NCBI RefSeq assembly: GCF_023184515.1
Contig: NZ_JAAHBP010000014.1
Coordinates: forward strand, 62,001 to 126,000
DNA from: Streptomyces sp. D2-8
GTDB taxonomy: Bacteria; Actinomycetota; Actinomycetes; Streptomycetales; Streptomycetaceae
DNA length: 64,000 nt
Direction: 5' to 3'
Positions 24,617 through 33,148 of this stretch are shown here, piece by piece. Position 1 is the stretch's first letter. Each line of letters begins with the position of its first letter. The notes under the pieces were generated by a model. The model was given only the letters and a program-made list of their open reading frames with translations. It did not search any database and was not told where the DNA came from. The position numbers and the translations under genes are program-made.

Positions 24617-24636
24617 CGACCTGAAGACTCAGGTCG
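24617..24636. promoter_or_regulatory. Perfect inverted repeat in the rpsB upstream region
   Basis: CGACCTGA-AGAC-TCAGGTCG, eight perfect pairs with a four-base loop, 143 bases upstream of the rpsB start and 110 upstream of the divergent LytM-like gene. It may be an RNA hairpin in the rpsB leader or an operator; the sequence does not decide. The rest of 24475-24746 shows only GC-rich intergenic DNA and the rpsB ribosome site. Confidence 0.4.
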
Positions 24637-24746
24637 CCACCAGAAGTGTACGGGACCCGCGGGGTGCCGGGTGACGCCGTCGTCCACAACCGGGCACCCG
24701 CCCACAGCCGTGAGCGGCGACGCCGGCCATTCGGAACGCTGTCCGC

Positions 24747-25316
24747 ATGCGAGCGAAGCGATGTGTGCGTGCCTGTGCGCGCCTGATCCTGCTGGTGATC
24801 GTCACGGCGACGGCCCTGCTGGCCCCGCCACCACCCCTGTTCGCGGCGGGTGCGCCCCTGGCGGACGCCACCGTGCCGGCGATCGGCCGCACCTGGCCCG
24901 TCGGCCCGCGCCCCCGGGTCCTGCGGGGCTGGGAGCCCCCGGCGACGGCCTACGGCCCGGGCCACCGGGGCGTGGACCTGGCGGCGCCGGCGGGCACACC
25001 GGTTCGAGCGGTGGCCGCGGGCCGGATCTCCTTCGCGGGCCGGGTGGCCGGCAAGGGAGTCGTCTCGGTGGACCTCACGGGAACGGGCGACCCACCCCTG
25101 CGCGCGACGTACGAGCCGGTGTCGGCAGCGGTCGAGGAGGGCGAGGAGGTGGAGCCGGGCGAGGTGATCGGCACGGTGGACGCGAGCGGTTCGCACTGCA
25201 CGGCCCCGTGCGTCCACTGGGGCCTGCGCCGCGGCGAGACGTACGTGAACCCGCTGTCGCTCCTGCCGCCGTGGCTCCTGCGCACGGGCCCGTCGAGGCT
25301 GCTGCCGCTGGCATAG
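24747..25316 (+). CDS. Secreted LytM/M23-domain protein, probably lacking full catalytic site
   Basis: A 189-residue protein with a signal peptide (residues 1-34, core LILLVIVTATALLA). The LytM fold spans about 60-165: GHRGVDLAAPAGTPVRA gives the metal ligands H73 and D77. In the second motif an active peptidase has HxH, but here it reads C155-V-H157-W-G-L, so one histidine is replaced by cysteine; C151 and C155 may form a disulfide. This version is common among streptomycete LytM paralogues. It may act as a wall-binding activator and not as a hydrolase. Divergent from rpsB. Confidence 0.8.
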   Translation: MRAKRCVRACARLILLVIVTATALLAPPPPLFAAGAPLADATVPAIGRTWPVGPRPRVLRGWEPPATAYGPGHRGVDLAAPAGTPVRAVAAGRISFAGRVAGKGVVSVDLTGTGDPPLRATYEPVSAAVEEGEEVEPGEVIGTVDASGSHCTAPCVHWGLRRGETYVNPLSLLPPWLLRTGPSRLLPLA

Positions 25317-25345
25317 CCGCGGGCATGCGTGCCGCTCGGGGCGAT

Positions 25346-25382
25346 GGGGGCTCCTGCTCGAGCGAAGTCGAGAGCTCGGGGG
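25346..25382. repeat. Streptomyces-type CTCGA-GCGAAG-TCGAG hairpin repeat
   Basis: GGGGGCTCCTGCTCGAGCGA followed by AGTCGAGAGCTCGGGGG is a short element I recognise from many Streptomyces intergenic regions. The inner stem is CTCGA/TCGAG around GCGAAG. Here it lies beyond the LytM-like gene and before the convergent TetR gene, where it could serve as a terminator. Confidence 0.5.
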
Positions 25383-25448
25383 ACGGTGGGTACAGCGGCA
25401 CCCCGCTCCGCCGGGCTGCGGAACGCCCCGGCGTCGGCCCCGACACCC

Positions 25449-26030
25449 TCAGCCCCGCACACCCCGCAGCGCCATCGACACAGCCGCATCCGTGATCGCC
25501 CCGGGCTCCTCCGCCGCCCCCAGCTCGATCCTCCGCACGGCCGCGTCCACGACGCCCTGCACCAGCATCGCCGCCAGCCGGGGCTGCGCATGCCCCAGCT
25601 CGCCCAGTGCCTCGACGATCATCGCGACCAGCCCGCCGTGCGCTGCCCGGATCTTTTCCCGCGCCCCCGCGTCGAGTTCACTCGCGGAGATCGCGACCAC
25701 GGCCCGGTGCCGCCGGTCGCCGACCAGCTCCAGCTGCTGCCGCACATACGCCTCGACCTTGGCCTCGGCCGTCTCCGCCCGCTCCATCGCCGCCGCCACG
25801 TCCGCCGCCCAGACCGGGAAGTCGACCTCGCACAGCTCCTCGACCACGGCCGCCCGTGACCGGAAGTACTCGTAGACGGACGATCGCGCGAGGCCCGTCC
25901 GCTCGGCCAGGGCCGGGAAGGTCAACGCCTCCGTACCGCCCTCGGACAACAAGGAACGAGCCGCGTCCAGCAGGGCGGCTCGCTGCATCGACCGGTGCTC
26001 GGCCACAGAGGCCGCTCGAATCCTTGGCAC
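25449..26030 (-). CDS. TetR family transcriptional regulator
   Basis: A 193-residue repressor-type protein. The N-terminal helix-turn-helix is ALTFPALAERTGLARSSVYE (about 36-56) inside a canonical TetR_N domain; the all-helical C-terminal half should bind a small ligand and dimerise. GTG start. It sits between the LytM-like gene and whiG, all separate transcription units judging by the gaps, so its target is not obvious from context. Such TetR genes next to whiG are conserved in streptomycetes as far as I recall. Confidence 0.82.
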   Translation of the reverse strand: MPRIRAASVAEHRSMQRAALLDAARSLLSEGGTEALTFPALAERTGLARSSVYEYFRSRAAVVEELCEVDFPVWAADVAAAMERAETAEAKVEAYVRQQLELVGDRRHRAVVAISASELDAGAREKIRAAHGGLVAMIVEALGELGHAQPRLAAMLVQGVVDAAVRRIELGAAEEPGAITDAAVSMALRGVRG

Positions 26031-26099
26031 GTCAACACTCTACGGACGCGTTCCGCCGGACGGGAGTGGCTGTCGCAGGCTCGACGGCATCCGGCCAGG

Positions 26100-26942
26100 T
26101 CAGCGGCCGAAGCTCGCCAGTTTCGCTCTCAGCTGCAGCACCGACTTCGTGTGGATCTGGCTGACCCGGCTCTCGGTCACGCCCAGCACATTGCCGATCT
26201 CGGCCAGGGTGAGGCCCTCGTAGTAGTACAGCGTGACCACCGTCTTCTCCCGGTCGGGCAGCGTGTTGATCGCCCGCGCCAGGAATCTCCGCAGCTCCCG
26301 GTCCTCGGCGACCTCGACGGGGTTGTCGGCGGCGGTGTCCTCCAGCGTGTCCATGACGCTGAGCCCGTCGCCGCCCTCACCGCCCCCGTGCAGCAGCTCC
26401 TCCAGGGCCACCACGTTGGCCAGCGACAACTGGCTGAACACCGCGTGGAGTTCCTCGACGGCGATGCCCATCTCGGAGGCCACCTCGCCCTCGCTCGGGG
26501 TCCGCCGCAGCCGCGCCTCCAGCGTGGCGTACGCCCGCTCCACACTGCGTGCCTTCTGCCGCACCGAGCGGGGGATCCAGTCCAGCGCCCGCAGCTCGTC
26601 GATCATCGCGCCGCGGATCCGGGTGATGGCGTACGTCTCGAACTTGATCTCGCGGCCGATGTCGAACTTCTCGATCGCGTCGATCAGCCCGAACACCCCG
26701 GACGAGACGAAGTCCGCCTGCTCGACGTTGGACGGCAGGCCCACGCTGACCCGTCCCGCGACGTACTTCACGAGCGGCGAGTAGTGCAGGATCAGCTGCT
26801 CCCGCAGCCGCTCGTCCCCCGTCGCCTTGTACGACCGCCACAGCTCGTCGAGCGTCGAGGGAGCGGGCGGCCGCACGCTGCCACCGTCACGGGCGGCTGG
26901 GGGGATCGCCGCCCGGTCGGACCCGGAGGTGTGCTGGGGCAT
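26100..26942 (-). CDS. whiG: Sporulation sigma factor WhiG (sigma-28/FliA type)
   Basis: A 280-residue sigma factor, the expected WhiG length. Region 2 reads LILHYSPLVKYVAGRVSVGL, then EQADFVSSGVFGLIDAIEKF and FETYAITRIRGAMIDELRAL. Region 4 reads LTLAEIGNVLGVTESRVSQI, followed by HTKSVLQLRAKL. WhiG commits aerial hyphae to sporulation, directing whiI, whiH and others, and is held by the c-di-GMP-armed anti-sigma RsiG. ATG at 26942 with AAGG upstream. The 272 bases between dprA and whiG presumably hold its promoter, but I see no clear consensus. Confidence 0.96.
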   Translation of the reverse strand: MPQHTSGSDRAAIPPAARDGGSVRPPAPSTLDELWRSYKATGDERLREQLILHYSPLVKYVAGRVSVGLPSNVEQADFVSSGVFGLIDAIEKFDIGREIKFETYAITRIRGAMIDELRALDWIPRSVRQKARSVERAYATLEARLRRTPSEGEVASEMGIAVEELHAVFSQLSLANVVALEELLHGGGEGGDGLSVMDTLEDTAADNPVEVAEDRELRRFLARAINTLPDREKTVVTLYYYEGLTLAEIGNVLGVTESRVSQIHTKSVLQLRAKLASFGR

Positions 26943-27214
26943 TCGTCGCCTTGTGCCGTTCTGCTGCGGAGTGGTGCTGCTGGGGTGGGCTGTCTGTCTG
27001 ATGTCGAGTTGCCTGTCCGTGTCGGGATCCTCGTGAGCGTAGCGTGACTGTGGTGTCGCGGTGCGCGAAGTGCGGAGGCCAAGGCGGGCGCAGATACGTT
27101 CTTGAGGACATCCCGTCGGGACGTCGCGGTCGCTCGGTGTGATCACCGGATGGCCCCAACTGGGCGCATTTCCAAGGGATGTCGGGGTTACCCCGGACGG
27201 CCGAACACGCACGG

Positions 27215-28375
27215 TCAACCCGGCCCGCGACCGCCGCGGACCGACATCACCGCCTGGCGTGTCAACTTCCAGCCGTCGCCGTGTCGTTCGACGTAACCGA
27301 GTGCTCGGAGTTCGTACAGTCTCGCGATCGCGTCGTCCTGTGCGGTCTGTGCGGAGCGCGCGATCTCGTCCGGCCGGGCCACCCCGCGTCCCGGCAGTGC
27401 GGCGAGCACCTGCCGGGTGGCCGGTTCCAGCAGGTCCCGGGGCAGGACGGGGCCGCGCCGGTCGGGGGCCAGCTCTCCCATGTCACCGACCAGTTCGACG
27501 ACCTCCGCGACATCGGTGACCAGGACGGCCTCCCCGCGCAGCAGATCGTGCACTCCGGCGGAGAGCCCGCTGGTGGCCGGGCCCGGCACCCCCATCGTGT
27601 GCCGGCCGAGGCGCTGCGCCGCCCGTGCGGTGACCAGGGAACCGCTGCGTTGGGCGGCCTCGACGACCACAGTGCCCCGGGTGAGCGCGGCGATCACTCT
27701 GTTCCGCAGGATGAACCGGCTCGGCGTCGGATGATCACCGGGTGGCAACTCGCCGATCACCAGACCCTGTTCGGCGATTCTGCTGATCAGCTGGGTGTGG
27801 CCGCGGGGGTAGGGCCGGTCGACGCCGCAGGCGAGGACGGCGACGGTGGCGCCGCCGGCTCCGAGTGCTCCGCGATGGGCGGCGCCGTCGACTCCGTAGG
27901 CGCCGCCGGAGACCACGACCCAGCCCTGCTCGGCGAGGCCGGCGGCGAGGGTCGCGGCCATATGGGCCCCGTACTCGGTGCAGGCCCGGGCGCCGACCAC
28001 GGCGACCGACTTCAGCGCCCACATCCGCAGGCTGGGCCGCCCGCGCACCCACAGCCCCAGGGGCCGGGCATCCCCGAGATCGTCGAGCTGCCCCGGCCAC
28101 TCCCCGCCCCCGGGAGACACGAACCGCACCCCGGCATCCCGGGCGGCCTCCAGGTCCCGGCGCGGCCGGGCGGCCTCCGCCCTGGCCACCAGCCCGGCCC
28201 ACCGCTTCCCGCTCGCCCCCGGCAGAGCGGCCCCGCCCGCCCTCAGCCGCCGCACCACTTCCCCGATCCCGAACTCCCGCACCCACCTCCCGCCGACCTC
28301 GTCGCCGGGCTCGATGACACGGGTGAGCAGCACCCGGCCGAGCAGCTCGTCGTCCGGTTCGCCGCCGACGCTCAT
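27215..28375 (-). CDS. dprA: DNA-processing protein DprA
   Basis: A 386-residue DprA/Smf protein. The Rossmann-like core has SVAVVGARACTEYGAHMAAT (near 165), VVSGGAYGVDGAAHRGAL and the GSLVTARAAQRLGR segment; the N-terminal helical (SAM-like) and C-terminal winged-helix ends are present. DprA loads RecA on incoming single-stranded DNA in competent bacteria; in Streptomyces, which is not known to be naturally competent, its role may be in conjugation or repair. The ATG overlaps the comM stop (ATGA), so dprA is coupled to comM. Confidence 0.93.
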   Translation of the reverse strand: MSVGGEPDDELLGRVLLTRVIEPGDEVGGRWVREFGIGEVVRRLRAGGAALPGASGKRWAGLVARAEAARPRRDLEAARDAGVRFVSPGGGEWPGQLDDLGDARPLGLWVRGRPSLRMWALKSVAVVGARACTEYGAHMAATLAAGLAEQGWVVVSGGAYGVDGAAHRGALGAGGATVAVLACGVDRPYPRGHTQLISRIAEQGLVIGELPPGDHPTPSRFILRNRVIAALTRGTVVVEAAQRSGSLVTARAAQRLGRHTMGVPGPATSGLSAGVHDLLRGEAVLVTDVAEVVELVGDMGELAPDRRGPVLPRDLLEPATRQVLAALPGRGVARPDEIARSAQTAQDDAIARLYELRALGYVERHGDGWKLTRQAVMSVRGGRGPG

Positions 28376-29997
28376 GTCAGCGCCCCGATGGCCATGGGGA
28401 CGCCTCGCGGCACACCGGTGCGCAGCTGGAGCGCGAGGGCGACGTCCGTGGCGCCCGGCCGGTCGTGGCCGACGAGGTCGGCGACGGTCCAGGCCACGCG
28501 CAGGACGCGATCGAGCCCGCGGACCGTCAGGACACCTCGCTCCAGGCTCCGCTCGGCCTCGTCCATCGCGCCCGGCACGGCGTACCAGCGGCTGCGCAGC
28601 TCACGGCCGGGCACCTCGCTGTTCGTGTACCAGGGGGTCCCGGCAAGGCGCTCCGCAGCCCGCGCCCGGGCCGCCCGGACGCGGTCGGCGACCGTCGCGG
28701 TCGACTCGCCCCTGGCGCCGGAGGCGGTCAGCTCGGTGCGGGTGACGCGGTCCACCTCGACACGCAGATCGACCCGGTCCAGCAGCGGGCCGGAGAGCCT
28801 GGCCTGGTAGCGGCGGACGGCCGAGGGCGGGCACTCGCACAGGTCGTCCCGCTGCGAGAACCGGCCGCACGGGCAGGGGTTGGCCGCGAGCACCATGAGG
28901 AACTTCGCCGGGAAGCGCACCACTCCCGCACTGCGCGCGATCACGACATGCCCCGCCTCCAGCGGCTGGCGCAGCGCGTCCAGGACGTGACTGCTGAATT
29001 CCGGCGTCTCGTCCAGGAAAAGGACGCCTCGGTGGGACAGCGACACCGCACCGGGCCGCGCGATGCCTGGGCCACCGCCCACGAGTGCCTGCAACGTGGC
29101 CGAGTGGTGCGGGGCACAGTAGGGGGCGACGTCGATCAGGGGCTGGCCCGGGGGCAGCAGGCCCGCCACCGAGTGGACCGCCGTGACCTCCAGCGACTCC
29201 TGCCGGCCGAGCCCGGGCAGGATGGCCGGCAGTCGTTCGGCGAGCATCGTCTTGCCGGCGCCGGGCGGCCCCTCGAGGAAGAGGTGGTGCCCGCCCGCTG
29301 CGGCCACCTCCACGGCCGTGCGCGCCGAGGTCTGCCCGACGACGTCCGCCAGGTCGTGACCGTGGTCGTGCTGGGCCGCGCCAGCGCTGTGCATGCCCGT
29401 GGCCGCGCCTGTGCCCGGCATGCGCAGGCCGGCGAGGAGCGGGTCCGGGCGCCCCGGCTCGTCCCGTTCCTCGTCGGGCACGGGTTCGTCGGCCAGGATC
29501 GCGATCAGCTGCCGCAGACTGCGGACGCCCAGCACCGAGACCCCGGGCACGAGGGACGCCTCGGCGGCGGCGCACTCCGGCACCACCACCTGCTCATACC
29601 CGGCACCGGCCGCCGCCAGCACCGCCGGCAACACCCCTCGCACCGGCCGCACCCGCCCGTCCAGCCCCAGTTCGCCGATCATCACGATGTCGGCGAGGAC
29701 CCGCGGGTCGATGCGTTCCGCCGCGCCGAGGACCGCTGCCGCGACGGCCAGGTCGAAGCCGCTGCCGGACTTCGGTACCGAGGCGGGGCTCAGGCCGACC
29801 GTGAGCTTCTTCTGGGGCCAGGCCGCGCCCGAGTTGACGACCGCGGCGCGCACCCGGTCCCGGCTCTCCGTGAGGCTCTTGTCGGGCAGTCCCACCAGGG
29901 TGAAGGCCGCGACGCCGGGTTCGAGGTCGGCCTGCACCTCGACGACCACGCCCTCGACGCCCACCAGCGCCACCGAACACGTACGGGCGAACGCCAT
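28372..29997 (-). CDS. comM: YifB/ComM family magnesium-chelatase-like AAA ATPase
   Basis: A 541-residue protein: N-terminal Lon-protease-like ChlI domain (about 1-170), AAA+ domain with Walker A GPPGAGKT (243-250), sensor and Walker B region around VLFLDETPEF, a CxC...CxC zinc patch (NPCPCGRFS, DLCECPP) and a C-terminal Mg-chelatase-like domain. ComM in naturally competent bacteria is a hexameric helicase promoting branch migration during recombination. It is first or second in yraN-comM-dprA, starting immediately after the yraN stop codon. Confidence 0.92.
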   Translation of the reverse strand: MAFARTCSVALVGVEGVVVEVQADLEPGVAAFTLVGLPDKSLTESRDRVRAAVVNSGAAWPQKKLTVGLSPASVPKSGSGFDLAVAAAVLGAAERIDPRVLADIVMIGELGLDGRVRPVRGVLPAVLAAAGAGYEQVVVPECAAAEASLVPGVSVLGVRSLRQLIAILADEPVPDEERDEPGRPDPLLAGLRMPGTGAATGMHSAGAAQHDHGHDLADVVGQTSARTAVEVAAAGGHHLFLEGPPGAGKTMLAERLPAILPGLGRQESLEVTAVHSVAGLLPPGQPLIDVAPYCAPHHSATLQALVGGGPGIARPGAVSLSHRGVLFLDETPEFSSHVLDALRQPLEAGHVVIARSAGVVRFPAKFLMVLAANPCPCGRFSQRDDLCECPPSAVRRYQARLSGPLLDRVDLRVEVDRVTRTELTASGARGESTATVADRVRAARARAAERLAGTPWYTNSEVPGRELRSRWYAVPGAMDEAERSLERGVLTVRGLDRVLRVAWTVADLVGHDRPGATDVALALQLRTGVPRGVPMAIGALT

Positions 29998-30369
29998 TCA
30001 GGCCACCCCCCGCACATGCTCGACCACGGCAGCGCCGCGGGCCGGCAGCAGCACCCCGACCAGGTCGATGCGGACCCCGCCGGGCGGTGCGCCTCCGTGT
30101 GCCTGGATCCACCGCTCGGCCAGGTCCCGCAGCCGCTCCGCCTTCTGCGGGGTCACGGCCGCCATCGGATGCCCGAAGGGACCCTCCCTGCGGGTCTTCA
30201 CCTCGCAGACGACCAGGACGTCTCCGTCCCTGGCCACGATGTCGATCTCGCCGGCCCGGCCGGAGCGCCAGTTGCGCTCCAGAACCGTCAGACCGGCCTC
30301 GGCCAGCCGCCGTGCGGCCAGGCCCTCCCCGTACTTGCCCATGGCACTGCGTGCCAGCTGTGCGGTCAT
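29998..30369 (-). CDS. yraN: YraN/UPF0102 family putative endonuclease
   Basis: A 123-residue protein with a RecB/Holliday-junction-resolvase-like nuclease core: GEGLAARRLAEAG, NWRSGRAGEIDIVARDG and LVVCEVKTRR, which gives the E-x(n)-D-x(n)-E-x-K pattern of PD-(D/E)XK enzymes. ATG at 30369 preferred because GGAGGT lies nine bases upstream; the frame could start ten codons earlier. Stop codon abuts the comM start. The conserved trio with comM and dprA points to DNA uptake or recombination; the enzymatic activity is a family inference. Confidence 0.9.
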   Translation of the reverse strand: MTAQLARSAMGKYGEGLAARRLAEAGLTVLERNWRSGRAGEIDIVARDGDVLVVCEVKTRREGPFGHPMAAVTPQKAERLRDLAERWIQAHGGAPPGGVRIDLVGVLLPARGAAVVEHVRGVA

Positions 30370-30476
30370 GTCGGCACCACCTCCGGCGCCAACGATCACG
30401 CACCCGCCCCCATCGAGTGGATCTTGGTGGACGGCTCAGCGGTTGTGGACAAACCCGTCACCCTCCCGGGCGGACG

Positions 30477-30785
30477 TCACCCGCTCGGCAGCTCCAGGTC
30501 GCTCTTGTTCAGCTCCTCGATGTTCACGTCCTTGAACGTGAGGACCCGGACTTGCTTCACGAACCGTGCCGGCCGGTACATGTCCCACACCCAGGCATCC
30601 GCCATGGACACCTCGAAGAACACCTCACCCTGGACCGAGTGCACCTGCATCTCGTAGTCATTGGTCAGGTAGAAACGCCGCTCGGTCTCGATCACGTATT
30701 TGAACAGACCGACGACATCGCGGTACTCCCGGTAGAGCTTCAGCTCCATCTCGGTCTCGTACTTCTCGAGGTCCTCGGCGCTCAT
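30477..30785 (-). CDS. DUF2469 family protein
   Basis: A 102-residue actinobacterial protein of unknown function, nearly invariant in the phylum: MSAEDLEKYETEMELKLYRE, YVIETERRFYLTNDYEMQVH, DAWVWDMYRPARFVKQVRVL. It is acidic, has no membrane segment and should be cytoplasmic. ATG with AAGGGG about eight bases upstream. In mycobacteria the matching gene (Rv2901c) sits in the same order between the signal peptidase and yraN regions, which supports the assignment but not a function. Confidence 0.9.
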   Translation of the reverse strand: MSAEDLEKYETEMELKLYREYRDVVGLFKYVIETERRFYLTNDYEMQVHSVQGEVFFEVSMADAWVWDMYRPARFVKQVRVLTFKDVNIEELNKSDLELPSG

Positions 30786-30841
30786 GGCATGTTCCCCTTC
30801 AGCCGTGCGATCCCCCCATTGTGCGCCAGTCCCGTGAGCCG

Positions 30842-31366
30842 CTAGACGATTTCCGGGTCAAGGATCACAGGCCTGGCCGGGGGACCTTCGTCGAGCAGCG
30901 TGCGCAGCAGCCCGGCGAGTCTGGTCGGATACACCGTCTCATGTGCCCGGCTCAGTTCCGGACACGTCCACCAGCGCGCTCCGGCGACACTGCGCCGTTC
31001 CAGCTCGGTCAGCCCGGTGGCGGCCACCGCCGTGCGATCCGTACGAGCCAGGTAGTACCACTCGTCCTGGTCCCAGCGGCGGCCCGCGAACGGGAAGGAG
31101 CACCTCCGCCGCCACAGCACCGGCCCGAGCTCGACCTCGGTGATGCCCGCCTCCTCGGCGAGTTCCCGCAGGGCGGCCTGGTCACGGGTCTCGCCGCCCT
31201 CCACTCCCCCGCCGGGGGTGAACCACCAGTCGTCGGCCGGATCGTCCGGCTCGTGCCCGTGCAGCAGCAGGATGCGGTCCTGCGGGTCGAGCAGCACGAC
31301 CCGGGCGACCTTGCGCAACCCGCCCTCGTAGGTGTCCTGGCCCGTTCCCACGGCCTCAGCGGACAC
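30842..31366 (-). CDS. NUDIX hydrolase
   Basis: A 174-residue hydrolase with a full Nudix box, GGVEGGETRDQAALRELAEE followed by AGI, matching G-x5-E-x7-REUxEExGU. Such enzymes cleave nucleoside diphosphates linked to another group; the substrate is not predictable. The GTG start at 31366 lies inside the end of sipZ (11-base overlap), implying translation coupled to the signal peptidase operon. The frame is open a little further upstream within sipZ. Confidence 0.85.
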   Translation of the reverse strand: MSAEAVGTGQDTYEGGLRKVARVVLLDPQDRILLLHGHEPDDPADDWWFTPGGGVEGGETRDQAALRELAEEAGITEVELGPVLWRRRCSFPFAGRRWDQDEWYYLARTDRTAVAATGLTELERRSVAGARWWTCPELSRAHETVYPTRLAGLLRTLLDEGPPARPVILDPEIV

Positions 31367-32135
31367 CGGCGGGCTCCGCGCTCGCCCGTCGGGCCCGGGC
31401 CGCGCCCGCACGCTTGGCGATGGGCCCGTAGGCGCCTCCGCCCAGGACGAGCACGGCGCCGGCGATCACGAGGACGGTGATCGTCCGCAGCGGGCCGGGT
31501 GAGGAGAGGGTGCTGAGCGGCTCGAAGCCGGTGGGGCGCTCCAGCATGCCCTTCATGGGCCAGACGACGGCGTCGACGCGGGCGTCCACGGCGGAGCGCG
31601 CCACCGTGCCGCTGGCGGCGTCGGTCAGGTGGGCCGTGGAGTCCACGGAGTTGCCGCGCTCGTCGCCGAGCAGGAAGAGACGGCCCTTGGGGACGGTCAC
31701 GGTCGGGAAGTTGCTCATCTCGGCCGGTGTGCCCTTGGGCAGGTATGTCTCGTCGATCTGCTTGCCGTTGACCTCGAGCTTGCCGTCCTGGCAGCAGGAG
31801 ACCGTGTCGCCGCCGACGGCGACCACACGCTTGACCATCGGCGCGTTGGCCCAGGTCGCGTCCTTGAAGACGACGACGTCACCACGGCGCACCTCGCCGC
31901 CGTCGACGCGCTGCGCCAGGATCCGGTCGCCCGCGTCGATCGTCGGTGTCATCGAGCTGGTGGGCACGGTGTACGGCCGGTAGACCACCGCTCCCCAGGC
32001 GAACCCGCCCAGGAACAGCACAAGGCCCAGCGCGACGGCCAGCCCGGACAACCGCTGTCCGGTCCGGCTGCCCTCCGGGCCCGTGCTCGGGCCACCGCTG
32101 CGCGGGGCCGTGTGCGTCACGCTCTCGCCACCCAT
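31356..32135 (-). CDS. sipZ: Type I signal peptidase (SipZ position)
   Basis: A 259-residue membrane protease that removes signal peptides from exported proteins. An N-terminal membrane anchor (about 30-50) precedes the catalytic Ser in PTSSMTPTI and the Lys in PMVKRVVAVGGD; a second membrane segment near residue 220 leaves a short tail, the topology I recall for SipZ. Fourth of four tandem sip genes. ATG at 32135; a GTG at 32120 is an alternative. Overlaps the NUDIX gene. Confidence 0.9.
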   Translation of the reverse strand: MGGESVTHTAPRSGGPSTGPEGSRTGQRLSGLAVALGLVLFLGGFAWGAVVYRPYTVPTSSMTPTIDAGDRILAQRVDGGEVRRGDVVVFKDATWANAPMVKRVVAVGGDTVSCCQDGKLEVNGKQIDETYLPKGTPAEMSNFPTVTVPKGRLFLLGDERGNSVDSTAHLTDAASGTVARSAVDARVDAVVWPMKGMLERPTGFEPLSTLSSPGPLRTITVLVIAGAVLVLGGGAYGPIAKRAGAARARRASAEPAGVR

Positions 32136-32185
32136 GGGCCGCACCCTACCCGGGGGTACGGGCCGGGGTCAGCCCATGGCCGGGA

Positions 32186-33148
32186 TCACTGCTTCCTGCG
32201 ACGCCACCACACCACCGGCAGCACACCGGCCAGCGCCAGGCCCTGCGGCGCGACCGTCAGCCCGGCGGCGGCCGGCTGGGCGCTCAGCCCGGGCTGGTCG
32301 AAGGTGTCCGGCACCGGCAGGGTGTCCCAGCGGTTGATCGGCCAGGCGACGACGACGGCCCGTCCGACGACGTCCTTCACCGGGACCATGCCGTGGTTCT
32401 TGTCGGCCTGGTTGTATCGGGAGTCCCGCGAGTTCTGCCGGTGGTCGCCCATGACCCAGATGTAGCCCTCGGGGATTTTCACCTTGAACTGGCCGCCCTG
32501 GTCGTCGACGCTGCACGGCGTGTTGCCGGCGTAGACGTACGACTGCTCGTTCAGGGTCTTGCCGTTGACCGTGAGCGGGCCGGTGTTCTTGCATTCGACC
32601 GTGTCGCCGCCGACGCCGACGACGCGCTTGATGAGGTCCTTCTCCTCCGCGGACGGCATGAGGCCGATCCAGCTGAGGAAGGTCTGCAGGGCGTTCGGAT
32701 CCGTGGTCGGCTCGCCCGCGAGCCAGTTGTCCGGGTCGTGGAAGACGACGACCTCGCCGCGCTCGGGCTCGGAGCCGAACCAGGGGGTGAGTTTGTCGAC
32801 CAGGACGCGGTCACCCTGCTGGAGGGTGTTCTGCATCGAGTCGGAGGGGATGGAGAACGCCTGCACCAGGAAGGTCTTGATCAGCAGCGCCAGCACCAGC
32901 GCGATACCGATCAGGATGGGCAGCTCCTTCCAGAAGGAGCGCGGCTTCCTCGGTGTCCTGGCCGTACCGCCCGGCCCCTGGTCCCCTGCTGTCGCGTGCT
33001 CGCCCGTCACCCTGTCGTCCTCGGCTGCCCCGGAGTCATTCCCGGAGGTCACGGCGCTGTCCGCGGCCGGGACGGCGGATTCCGCGGGGCGCCCGCGATG
33101 CTCCTCGCCGTCGTGTCCGGACCGTGCGCCAACCGCCACATCCCCCAC
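32186..33148 (-). CDS. sipY: Type I signal peptidase (SipY position)
   Basis: A 320-residue signal peptidase. An acidic, disordered N-terminus of about 70 residues precedes a membrane anchor (LPILIGIALVLALLIKTFLV). Catalytic Ser in IPSDSMQNTL and Lys in LIKRVVGVGGD; GDHRQNSRDSR is box E. A C-terminal hydrophobic segment (GLALAGVLPVVWWRRRKQ) gives a second anchor. The GTG at 33148 has an excellent GAGGAG six bases upstream, although it lies inside the sipX frame. Confidence 0.92.
   Translation of the reverse strand: MGDVAVGARSGHDGEEHRGRPAESAVPAADSAVTSGNDSGAAEDDRVTGEHATAGDQGPGGTARTPRKPRSFWKELPILIGIALVLALLIKTFLVQAFSIPSDSMQNTLQQGDRVLVDKLTPWFGSEPERGEVVVFHDPDNWLAGEPTTDPNALQTFLSWIGLMPSAEEKDLIKRVVGVGGDTVECKNTGPLTVNGKTLNEQSYVYAGNTPCSVDDQGGQFKVKIPEGYIWVMGDHRQNSRDSRYNQADKNHGMVPVKDVVGRAVVVAWPINRWDTLPVPDTFDQPGLSAQPAAAGLTVAPQGLALAGVLPVVWWRRRKQ

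Noticed and set aside
27215..30369. A natural-competence locus
   Set aside because: dprA, comM and yraN are widespread housekeeping-type genes in actinobacteria; no uptake pilus or comEA/comEC gene is present here.
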